This document shows, one piece after another, positions 1-8,200 of a DNA stretch of 35,173 bases. The notes beneath the pieces are model-generated. The model did no database searches. It worked only from the letters and a program-made list of their open reading frames with translations, and was not told the DNA's origin. Position 1 is the stretch's first letter. Each line of letters opens with the position of its first letter. Source of the DNA: Bordetella sp. (GTDB lineage: Bacteria; Pseudomonadota; Alphaproteobacteria; Caulobacterales; Caulobacteraceae). The stretch is taken from NCBI GenBank assembly GCA_017308115.1, contig JAFKFS010000038.1, positions 1 to 35,173 of the forward strand. Direction: 5' to 3'. Made by a program: the position numbers and the translations under genes.

Positions 1-629
1 GGCTGTCGCAGCGGCCTGAGGGGCCGATCGTCCTGGTGGGGGTGGAGCAGGGCGCCGATATACTAGATCGTCTTCTGCATGACCGGGTGGCCAGGAGTCC
101 TTCGCTCAGGGCGCGTCTGGTCGCCGCCTATCTGATCGAGGGCGTGACGCCCGTCGCCCGCTTCACCCACACGCCCCTGTGCCGCACGGCGGAGCAGGTT
201 GGCTGCGCCCTGGCCTGGCGCTCCGTCGAGGAGAACGGCGAGGGCGAGGCCAGGCGCATCCTCCGGCGCGCCCTGACCTGGAATGATCGCGGCGCCCTGA
301 CAGAGGCTGCCGACGTGCCGATCGCCTGCGTCAATCCGGTGACGGGCTCGGCCGCGGCGCCTGTCTCGCAAGCGCGCGAGAGCCGTGGGGCCACCAACGC
401 CACCAATCTGGAATGGGGGGCGCGCCCCGCCTTTCAGCGTCGTCTGGTGGAGGCGGAGTGCCGGAACGGCATCCTGTGGCGTTCGCGCCTGACGTCGGAA
501 TCCTTCCGTACGCCCGCCTCCTGGGCCGATCAGCGCAAGATCCCCGCCTATAACCTGTTCTACGCCGACATCGAGGCGGATGTGATGCGTCGCCTCGGGG
601 CGTGGGAGGCGGGTCCAGGGTCTGACTAG
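1..629 (+). CDS. DUF3089 family protein, C-terminal part (5' end outside window)
   Basis: The reading frame is already open at base 3, so the gene starts upstream of the window; the GTG at 36 is probably internal. About 208 residues are visible. The pattern PIVLVGVEQGADILDRLL, then an AAYLIEG segment, then a TPLC...QVGC...W segment matches the C-terminal half of DUF3089, an alpha/beta-hydrolase-like family common in Caulobacterales and sphingomonads. Family members I recall carry GHSQG at the nucleophile elbow. Here the same position reads GVEQG, so the expected serine is a glutamate and the protein may not be a serine hydrolase. The family's substrate is not known to me. The gene converges on the response regulator at 631 and both stop codons lie in one hairpin. 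Family assignment is from memory. Confidence 0.7.
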   Translation, partial: LSQRPEGPIVLVGVEQGADILDRLLHDRVARSPSLRARLVAAYLIEGVTPVARFTHTPLCRTAEQVGCALAWRSVEENGEGEARRILRRALTWNDRGALTEAADVPIACVNPVTGSAAAPVSQARESRGATNATNLEWGARPAFQRRLVEAECRNGILWRSRLTSESFRTPASWADQRKIPAYNLFYADIEADVMRRLGAWEAGPGSD

Positions 630-638
630 GTCAGACCC
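618..638. terminator. Hairpin shared by two convergent genes, holding both stop codons
   Basis: GGGTCTGAC at 618-626 and GTCAGACCC at 630-638 form a perfect 9-bp inverted repeat around a three-base loop, TAG, which is the stop codon of the upstream plus-strand gene. The minus-strand response regulator stop (631-633) lies in the right arm. There is no clear T-tract on either side, so a classic intrinsic terminator is plausible but not proven. It could instead block convergent polymerases or protect mRNA 3' ends. Confidence 0.55.
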
Positions 639-1008
639 GGCTCATGTTCATGGCCGCCATCAGGGCGTCGCGGATGGCGGCGTCGGTGAAGGGTTTCTGC
701 ACCGTGGGATTGCCCCGCCACTGTTCCGGCAATCCGCTCTCGCCGTAGCCGGTCGAGAAGACGAAGGGAACGCCGCGCGCCTTCAGCGCCTCGGCGATGG
801 GGAAGACCTCCTGACCCGCCACATTGACGTCCAGCAGGGCGGCGTCGAGATCGGTCTCGTCATTCACGACCCGCAGGCCGTCGCTGATGTTCGATTCCGG
901 GCCGACCACGGTGCAGCCCATGTCGCTGAGGATGGTCTCCAGCAGCATGGCGACCAGGGACTCGTCCTCGACGATCAGAATGCGGCGGCCTGAAAGGGCT
1001 TCGGTCAT
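631..1008 (-). CDS. Single-domain response regulator, FATGUY type
   Basis: This 125-residue protein is only a receiver domain. The acidic pocket is E14/D15, the phospho-acceptor is D60 in ALLDVN, the switch threonine is T86 and the conserved lysine is K105 in VQKPF. Beta-4 reads PFVFSTGYGE, a close variant of the PFxFATGY motif of the FATGUY class, which includes SdrG of Sphingomonas and MrrA of Caulobacter, phosphorelay hubs of the alphaproteobacterial general stress response. The chosen ATG (1006-1008) overlaps the stop of the upstream HWE kinase by four bases (ATGA), indicating translational coupling and a likely cognate pair. A longer in-frame extension to 1218 lies inside the kinase gene and lacks family resemblance. 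No output domain is present, so it probably passes phosphate to other proteins. Confidence 0.88.
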   Translation of the reverse strand: MTEALSGRRILIVEDESLVAMLLETILSDMGCTVVGPESNISDGLRVVNDETDLDAALLDVNVAGQEVFPIAEALKARGVPFVFSTGYGESGLPEQWRGNPTVQKPFTDAAIRDALMAAMNMSRV

Positions 1009-2516
1009 AGGATCTCCATGTCCAGGGGCAGGCTGATCTCGGCGCAGAAGCCTTCGGGCGGGTAGGAGAGATGGACCGTGCCGTGCAGGTCGTGCCGCAC
1101 GTTCCGTTCGATCAGGCGCGTGCCGAAACCGCGCCGCTCCGGTTCGGGAATGGGGGCGCCGCCCGATTCGCGCCAACGAATCTCCAGGCGGGGCGACGTC
1201 TGATCGGTCAGGCGCCAATCGACCATGACCCGACCCTCGCCGGAGGCCAGGGCGCCGTATTTGGCGGCGTTGGTCGCCAGTTCATGGAAGACCATGCCCA
1301 AGGATAACGCGTGCGGGGGCGAGAGCGCCACGTGCGGTCCGTTCAAGGTCAGCCGGCCGACGCCATGCGCCAGGGTTTCATGTTCCAGCACCGCGCGCAG
1401 ACCGGCGCCTTCCCAGTGGCTTCGGGTCAGCAGGTCGTGCGTGTGCGACAGGGCCAGTATGCGGGACTGGAAGGCGGCGGCGAAAGACTTGGGGTCCTCG
1501 TGCGTCCGCGCCGTCTGCATGGCGATCGACTGGACCGTCGCCAGGGTGTTCTTCACCCGATGATTCAGTTCGTCGATCATCAGCTTCTGGCGTTCGGCGG
1601 CCAGAACCACATCCGTCACGTCGTGGCCTTGGACGAAGATGCCGATGACCCGCCCCTCGTCGTCGCGGATGGGCTGATAGGCGAAGTCGATGTAACGGCA
1701 TTCAAGCGGTTCGTCCGGGGTGCGACGAACGGCGAAGGCCCGCTGGCGGCCGTACACCGGCTCTCCGGTTTCGAAGACGTCGTTGAGGAAGTCCAGGTGC
1801 CCCTGTTCGTTCAGCTCAGGCAGGGCTTCGCGCACCGGCAGGCCCAGGACTTCGCGGTGGCTGACCAGGCGGTAGCAGGCTTCATTGCAGAACTGGATGG
1901 TGTGATCGGGGCCGTTCAGCACGGCGACGAAGCCCGGCGCGTTCATCAGCATGTCGGTGAGGCGCTTGCGCTCGGCCTCGAGGCGCTGGTTGTTGGCCTC
2001 GATCTTGACGGCTCGGCGGAACACCTCGTCGCCCGCCATGGCGTCGAGGGCGGAGGTCGCATCCCCCCTTTGGTCGGCGCCGAGGCGCAGGCGCAGCAGG
2101 TCCGTCACGTCGCTGGTGTGCTGCAGGATATGCGTGACCTGGCCCTTGTCGTCCTTGATCGGCGTATGGGTGCAACTCCAGTACCGATCATCGAAGACCG
2201 CTTGGCCGTCGGGGCCGGGGGTCAGGACGGGATAGTGCAGGACGGCCAGATGATCCGGCTCGCCGGTGGCCAGCACCTTGTCGAAGGACGCCCGGAGGCG
2301 GCGGCCTTCCTCCTGGCTGTCCGGAGCGTCGCCGGGGGCGAAGATCTCCATCACCTGGCGGCCGATCAGATCCTCGCGCCTGCGCTGGGTGACGTTCAGA
2401 TAAGCCTGGTTCATTCCGGCGAAGCGGAGATCGCGGTCCAGAAGCATGTACGGATTGGGAGAGGAGTCGAACGCCGCCACCAGATCGATTGTTTTGGCGA
2501 GCTTCCGCAAATCCAT
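1005..2516 (-). CDS. PAS-PAS sensor histidine kinase of the HWE family
   Basis: This 503-residue protein has no signal peptide or membrane segment and is probably cytoplasmic. Two PAS domains (about residues 13-140 and 190-310) are followed by an HWE kinase core. The phospho-acceptor histidine is in ELNHRVKNTL near residue 318, the diagnostic HWE tripeptide is in TRSHWEG near residue 366, and the N-box is FHELATNAAKYGAL near 410. The C-terminal ATP-binding part has the short G-box typical of HWE/HisKA_2 kinases (GFGTRLIE). In alphaproteobacteria such kinases often feed PhyR or FATGUY regulators; the four-base overlap with the FATGUY regulator downstream fits this. The PAS ligand cannot be told from sequence. 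A 170-base gap separates it from the receiver-kinase upstream, so it may have its own promoter, though I found none convincing. Confidence 0.92.
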   Translation of the reverse strand: MDLRKLAKTIDLVAAFDSSPNPYMLLDRDLRFAGMNQAYLNVTQRRREDLIGRQVMEIFAPGDAPDSQEEGRRLRASFDKVLATGEPDHLAVLHYPVLTPGPDGQAVFDDRYWSCTHTPIKDDKGQVTHILQHTSDVTDLLRLRLGADQRGDATSALDAMAGDEVFRRAVKIEANNQRLEAERKRLTDMLMNAPGFVAVLNGPDHTIQFCNEACYRLVSHREVLGLPVREALPELNEQGHLDFLNDVFETGEPVYGRQRAFAVRRTPDEPLECRYIDFAYQPIRDDEGRVIGIFVQGHDVTDVVLAAERQKLMIDELNHRVKNTLATVQSIAMQTARTHEDPKSFAAAFQSRILALSHTHDLLTRSHWEGAGLRAVLEHETLAHGVGRLTLNGPHVALSPPHALSLGMVFHELATNAAKYGALASGEGRVMVDWRLTDQTSPRLEIRWRESGGAPIPEPERRGFGTRLIERNVRHDLHGTVHLSYPPEGFCAEISLPLDMEIL

Positions 2517-2686
2517 TCCCCCTCGGCGTCTCCCTAACGCGAGACCAGCGGAAAGGGTGCCGTTTCTGGGCTAAAAATGAAGCAAAAGTAAAGGTCGCCC
2601 TCTCGCGTCCTACAGGCCCGGGCGCCATGGGGGCGTCGGGCCGTGTTGATCGTCACTCCAGCTTCGAGGAATCCCGGCCAGGCCGC

Positions 2687-3823
2687 TCAGGCGGAAATCG
2701 GCAGGCGCACGGTGAAGCAACTGCCCCGGCCGGGGCCGTCGCTGGCCAGCTCGATGGCTCCGTCGTGCATCTCCACCAGCTGCTTGACCAAGGCCAGGCC
2801 GATTCCGAGACCGTCGCGCGAGCGGTCGTCGGGGCCCTTCGATTGGGTGAACAGGTCGAAGATGCGATCCTGCATGTCATGCGGCACGCCCACGCCGTTG
2901 TCGGCGATGTGAATCCGCACCTGATCCTGATCGACATCGGCGGACAATCGGATGCGGCCCTCGGGCGGCGTGTATTTGGCGGCGTTGGCGAGCAGATTGC
3001 TGACCACCTGGGACAGCCGTGTGAAATCCCCCTCCAACCACAGCGGCTGGGAAGGCAGGACCACGGTCAGATCGTGGGAGGCGGCGTCGATCTTGGGGCG
3101 GCTGGTGTCGACCGCGGACTCGATGACGCTCTGCAGGCTCACACGCTCGCGCTTGAGGGAGATCTTGCCCTGGTCGATCCGCGCGACGTCCAGAAGGTCC
3201 TCGATCAGCCGCGAGAGGTGGTGGGCCTGCACCTCCATGCGGGCGTGGATGCCGGCCCTGCGTTCCTCGTTCGACTGGCGTCCCAGCAGTTGAAGCCCGG
3301 CGCGGATCGCCATGATGGGGTTGCGCAATTCATGGCCCAACATGGCGATGAAATCGTTCTTGTGGCGGTCGGCCACGCGCAGGGCGTCGGCGTAGGCCTC
3401 CAACGCGTTTCGCTGGGAGAGAATCTCCCTGCGCTGGCGATAGAGGTCGATGAAGACGTTCGCCTTGCTGCGCAGGATGTCGGCCTCGACGGGCTTCTGG
3501 ATGAAGTCCACGGCGCCGGCCTCATAGCCCCTGAAGCGGCGCTGCAGGTCGGCGCTGCCGGCGGTGACGAAGATGATGGGGACGTGGCGGGCGTTCACAT
3601 TGCCGCGCATGAACTCCGCCAGCTGGAATCCGTCCATGCCGGGCATCTGCACGTCCACAAGAGCCAGGGCGACCTCATGAACCAGCAGCAGCTCCAGCGC
3701 CTCGTCGCCCGAGCGGGCTTTCAGGCAGACCACGCCCTCCCGCTTCAGGAGGGCCTCCAGCGCGAGCAGGTTCTCCTCGAGGTCGTCGACCAGCAGAAGA
3801 TGGATCGGCTGTTCCGTGGTCAT
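2687..3823 (-). CDS. Receiver-histidine kinase (REC-HisKA-HATPase)
   Basis: This 378-residue soluble protein starts with a receiver domain (about residues 7-122; D13/D14 pocket, phospho-acceptor D57 in LVDVQM, T87, K110). A short coiled linker leads to a HisKA domain with H164 in MLGHELRNPI, and a HATPase_c domain with DNGVGVP and GLGIGLALVK boxes fills the C-terminus. REC-first kinases usually have their kinase activity controlled by phosphorylation of their own receiver, so a likely donor is the large hybrid kinase encoded at the head of this block. The ATG (3821-3823) overlaps the stop of the CheB-like gene by four bases. The following 170 bases to the HWE kinase are the only real gap in the block and hold nothing I recognise. 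Confidence 0.92.
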   Translation of the reverse strand: MTTEQPIHLLLVDDLEENLLALEALLKREGVVCLKARSGDEALELLLVHEVALALVDVQMPGMDGFQLAEFMRGNVNARHVPIIFVTAGSADLQRRFRGYEAGAVDFIQKPVEADILRSKANVFIDLYRQRREILSQRNALEAYADALRVADRHKNDFIAMLGHELRNPIMAIRAGLQLLGRQSNEERRAGIHARMEVQAHHLSRLIEDLLDVARIDQGKISLKRERVSLQSVIESAVDTSRPKIDAASHDLTVVLPSQPLWLEGDFTRLSQVVSNLLANAAKYTPPEGRIRLSADVDQDQVRIHIADNGVGVPHDMQDRIFDLFTQSKGPDDRSRDGLGIGLALVKQLVEMHDGAIELASDGPGRGSCFTVRLPISA

Positions 3824-4395
3824 TCTGTTCCAAGGCCTTTCAGGTGTTCGGCGATGCGTTCGAGCGGCAGCACGAGGGCCGTGTCGCAGGCCCTGCGCGC
3901 GGCCTGGGGCATGGCCTGGGCATAGGCGTCCGCGGGTTCCTCCACCAGGGCGATCCCGCCCGCGTCGGCGACGGCCTTCAACCCCTTTGCCCCGTCATCG
4001 TTGGCGCCGGTCAGGATCACCCCGATCAGGCCGGCGCCGTAGGCGTCCGCCGCGCTCTCGAACAGAACGTCGATCGAGGGACGCGAGTAGTTGACGGCTT
4101 CGTCCGAGGACAGGGCCAGGTCGCCGTTGCCCTCGATCAGGAGATGATAGTCCGAGGGCGCGAAATAGACCACGCCTGGGCGGGCGGTCTCCTTGTCTTC
4201 GGCCTCCTTGACCTCCAGGCGGCATTTGGCCTCGAACAGGGGCGCCAGGACGTTGCCACGGTCCGCCGGGACATGCAGGACGATGAAGATCGGCCAGGGA
4301 AAATCGGCGGGCAGGGCGGGCAGGAGGGCGAGCAGCGCCTGAACGCCTCCGGCGGAGGCGCCGATCACCACGGCTCGATCCGGGGACGGGCTCAA
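3820..4395 (-). CDS. CheB-like protein-glutamate methylesterase, catalytic domain only
   Basis: The protein is 191 residues, the size of a CheB effector domain without the usual N-terminal receiver. The catalytic triad is visible: S14 in IGASAGG, H41 in VLHVPADRG and D134 in TGANDDGAKG. CheB enzymes hydrolyse glutamyl methyl esters, and deamidate glutamines, on chemoreceptors. The start chosen is a TTG at 4393-4395 that overlaps the cheR-like stop as TTGA; a GTG eight codons later is an alternative. Longer frames upstream run through cheR and have no CheB similarity. Without its receiver the enzyme would be unregulated or controlled by partner binding, for example to the receiver-kinase encoded next. 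No chemoreceptor is present in the window, so the substrate is unknown. Confidence 0.88.
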   Translation of the reverse strand: MSPSPDRAVVIGASAGGVQALLALLPALPADFPWPIFIVLHVPADRGNVLAPLFEAKCRLEVKEAEDKETARPGVVYFAPSDYHLLIEGNGDLALSSDEAVNYSRPSIDVLFESAADAYGAGLIGVILTGANDDGAKGLKAVADAGGIALVEEPADAYAQAMPQAARRACDTALVLPLERIAEHLKGLGTE

Positions 4396-5216
4396 GGCTC
4401 GCGCTTCCTGTAGATCTTCTCCGCCGGGACGAAGTCGGAAAAGGCGGTCGCATGGCGCGAGAAGCGCAGGCTTTCCTTCGACCCGATCCCCAGAAAGCCG
4501 TGGCGCGCCAGGGAGTCCCTGAACAGGCCCACGGCGCGATCCTGAAGGCCGCGATCGAAATAGATCATGACGTTGCGGCAGGAGATGAGCTGCATCTCGG
4601 CGAAGACCGCGTCCGTGACCAGGCTGTGGTCCGAGAAGACGACGTTGGCGCGCAGCGACTTGTCGAACACCGCCCGCCCGTAGTCCGCCGTATAGTAGTC
4701 GGACAGCGACGACCGCCCCCCGGACTTCTGGTGGTTCTCGGTGAATTTGCGGATTCGATCGAGCGGATAGATTCCGGCCTCGGCGGCGCGCAGGGCGTCG
4801 GGATTGATGTCTGTGGCGTAGAAGAGGGTGCGGTCGAACAGGCCTTCCTCGCGGAACAGGATGGCCATCGAGTACAGCTCCTCGCCGGCGCTGCATCCCG
4901 CGATCCAGACCTTCAGCGACGGATAGGTGCGCAGGTGGGGCAGGACCTGTTCGCGCAGGGCGCGGAAATAGCCGGGGTCGCGGAACATCTCGCTGACCTG
5001 GACAGTCAGGAAGCCGAGCAGGCGGGGCAGCATCTCGGGATCGTGCAGCACGCGCTCCTGCAGGGCCGTCAGGCTGGGCATGCCGAAATGGCTTCGCGCC
5101 TGAAGCAGGCGCCGCTTGATCGACGCCCGCGCATAGTGGCGGAAGTCGTAGTGGTAGCGCTGGAACAGCGCCTCCAGCAGCAGGCCGATCTCGATGTCCT
5201 CGATCTCGTTCGTCAC
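4392..5216 (-). CDS. CheR-like protein-glutamate O-methyltransferase
   Basis: This 274-residue protein has the full CheR layout: an N-terminal all-alpha domain (residues 5-75), SEMFRDP at 75-81, the S-adenosylmethionine loop WIAGCSAGEELYS at 104-116 and the catalytic-face motif ISCRNVMIYFD at 211-221. CheR methylates glutamates in the coiled coils of chemoreceptors. There is no tetratricopeptide extension or receptor-tail-binding feature that I can see. Translation starts at GTG (5214-5216), eight bases after the hybrid kinase stop, and its own stop overlaps the cheB-like start. With no MCP, CheA or CheW nearby, a non-chemotactic target is likely; the coiled coil of the hybrid kinase encoded just upstream is an obvious candidate (inference). 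Confidence 0.92.
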   Translation of the reverse strand: MTNEIEDIEIGLLLEALFQRYHYDFRHYARASIKRRLLQARSHFGMPSLTALQERVLHDPEMLPRLLGFLTVQVSEMFRDPGYFRALREQVLPHLRTYPSLKVWIAGCSAGEELYSMAILFREEGLFDRTLFYATDINPDALRAAEAGIYPLDRIRKFTENHQKSGGRSSLSDYYTADYGRAVFDKSLRANVVFSDHSLVTDAVFAEMQLISCRNVMIYFDRGLQDRAVGLFRDSLARHGFLGIGSKESLRFSRHATAFSDFVPAEKIYRKREP

Positions 5217-5224
5217 GGGCGGCC

Positions 5225-8200
5225 TCAGCGGGGCATCCAGACGCGGACCAGGGACAGCAGCTTGTCCACGTCCAGCGGCTTGGCCATGTAGTCGTTGGCC
5301 CCGGCCGCCATGCAGCGCTCCTGGTCGTCCGGCATGGCCTTGGCGGTCAGCATCAGCACCGGCAGCGTCTTCCAGCGCGGGTCCTTTCTCAGCTCGCGCG
5401 TCGCGGTCAGGCCGTCCATGACCGGCATCATCACGTCCATCAGCACCAGATCGACGGCCTTGGACGGATCGGTCGATGCCCGCTCCAGGGCCTCGAGCGC
5501 CTCCTTGCCGTTGCGGGCGATCTCGACCAGGGCGCCGCGCGGTTCGAGCACATTGGTCAGGGAGTAGACGTTGCGCACGTCGTCCTCGACGATCAGGATT
5601 CGGCGTCCCTCCAGCACGGCGTCGCGGTTGCGGGCCTTGCGGATCATCTTCTGCTGTTCGGGCGGCAACTCCGACACCACCTGATGCAGGAAGAGGGAGA
5701 CCTCGTCCAGCAGCCGCTCGGGCGACTTGGCGCCCTTGATTATGATGGAGCTGGAATAGCGGCGCAGCTGTTGCTCATGGTCGGGCGACAGGTCGCGGCC
5801 GGTATAGACGATGACCGGCGGGAAGCCGTGTCCGCCTTCGCGGCTTATGGTCTCCAGCAGGGAGAAGCCCGAAGCGTCCGGCAAGGTCAGGTCCAGCACC
5901 ATGCAGTCGAAGGTCTGGCTTCTGAGCTGCTCCAGGCATTCGGCGGCGGTGCCCACGCCCACGGTCTCGACGTCGCCGGAGGCCAGCAGGCGGCTGACCG
6001 CGTCGCGCTGGACCAGGTCGTCCTCGACGATGAGGACGCGGCGCACGGTGCGGGTCAGCTTGTCCTCCAGGGTGCGCAGAACCTCGGCGAGGTCTTCGCG
6101 CTTCACCGGCTTGACCAGATAGCCGATGGCCCCCAGCGACAGGGCGGTCTGGCTGTGATCCTCGCCCGAGACGACGTGGATCGGGATGTGACGGGTGTCG
6201 TCGTCCCGCTTCAGCGCGTCGAGCACCGTCAGACCTGACTGATCGGGCAGGCCGACGTCCAGGACGACCGCGCTGGGGCGATGGCGCTTGGCCAGCTTCA
6301 TGGCCTCTTGCGCCGTGCCCGCGACGATGCACTGGAAGCCCAGTTCGCGGGACAGGTCGCGCACGATGGTCGCGAAGCGATTGTCGTCCTCCACCACCAG
6401 AAGCAGGCGGCGCGTCCCGGCCAGGTGGTCGCGGTCGTCCTCGACGCTTGCGGACAGGGGCTGGGGATCGGCGGCGGCGCGGGGCAGGGCGGGGGCGGGG
6501 GCCGAGGTCAGGCTCGGAGAGGGGACGGCGACCGGCGTCTCGCGCGGAGCCACGCGCGCGGCGTCATAGACGCGCGGCAGGGTCAGGGTGAAGACGCTGC
6601 CCTCGCCCAGACGGCTTTCCAGGGTGATCCGGCCGCCGAGCAGGCGCGCCAGCTCGCGCGAGATCGACAGGCCCAGGCCCGTTCCGCCGTATTTGCGGCT
6701 GATGGTGCCGTCGGCCTGCTGGAAGGCCTCGAAGACGCCCTTCTGCTGCTCCGGCGAAATGCCGATGCCCGTGTCCGACACGGCGAAGGCGATCTCTTCG
6801 CCCGGCGCGGCGGACACGGTCAGCTTCACCAGGCCGCTGTCCGTGAACTTGAAGGCGTTGGACAGCAGGTTCTTGAGAATCTGCTCCAGCCGCTGACGAT
6901 CCGTCTCCATCAGGTCGGCGCCGGCGTTCATCTCGATCTCGAACGCCAGGCCGCGATCGTCGGCGACCGGCTGGAAGAGCTGGCGCAGGTCTTCGGCCAG
7001 TCGTTGCATCGACACCGCCTCGGGGCGCGCCTGGATGTGGCCGGCCTCGATCTTGGACAGGTCGAGGATGTCGTTGATCAGGGCCAGCAGGTCGTTGCCG
7101 GACGACTGGATGGTGCGGGCGTAGTTGACCTGTTCCTCCGACAGGGCCCCCTCGGGATTGTCCGCCAGCAGCTTGGACAGGATCAGCAGGGAGTTGAGCG
7201 GCGTCCTCAGCTCATGGGACATGTTGGCCAGGAAGTCGGACTTGTACTGGCTGGCCTGCTCCAGTTCGCGCGCCTTGAGGGTCAGGGCGGCGGCGCCGCG
7301 CTCCAGGTCGTCGCGCTGGGTCTCCAGCATCCGCGCCTGGTCTTCCAACTGGCTGTTGGTCTGCTCAAGCTCTGCCTGCTGCTGCTCCAGCCGCATCTGG
7401 GATTCCTTCAGCGCCCGGCCCTGTTCCTCCAGCTCCTCGTTGGAGACGCGAAGCTCTTCGCTCTGGACTTGTAGTTCCTCGGCCTGGCGCTGGGTTTCCT
7501 CCAGCATGCTCTGTAGTTGGGCGCGATAGCGGGCGGAGCGAAGCGCGGTGCCGATGGCCGGACCCGCCTCCTGCAGCAGGGCCATCAGCCGTTCGTCCGG
7601 CGCATGAAGGAAGCCGAGCTCCAGAACCGCATTGACGGCGCCGTCCGCTCGCGCCGGGGCGATCACCAGATGCCTGGGCTTGTCGCGGCCTAGGGCGGAG
7701 CCGATCGTCAGATAGCCCTCGGGCACGTCGGACAGGCTCAGCGCGGTCCCCTCGGCGGCCACCTGGCCCAGCAGGCCCTCGCGGGCGACGAAGCGCTCCG
7801 GCAGAGGGGCGTCCGACGGAACGCCGAGCGTGGCGATGCGCCGATACACTCCCCCGTCGCCCTTGAAGGCGGCCGCCGCCTGAACCCCGGCATATCGCGC
7901 CAGATAGGCCAGTATGCTGTCCGCCAACTGTTCCAGCGACTGATCGCCCATCATGGCGGTGGACAGGCCGACCTGCCCCTCATGCAGCCATTCCTGTCGG
8001 GCGCGGGCGCGCGCGCTGCGGCGGATCAGGGTGAAGACCACGACGGTCAGGGCGGCTCCGAGCAGGCCCGAAAGCACTCCGCTGAGCAGCGCCGTCCGAT
8101 AGGCGGCGTCCATCTCGGCCAGGCGCTGTTGGCGTATGTTCTGCTCTTCCTGCCGCATGAGGGCGATCTGCGTGCGCAGCCCGTCCATTTCCTGCTTGCC

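Noticed and set aside
2517..2686. Possible stress promoter before the HWE kinase
   Set aside because: No GGAAC...CGTT pair or good -35/-10 pair was found on the minus strand; only an AT-rich patch near 2567-2590.
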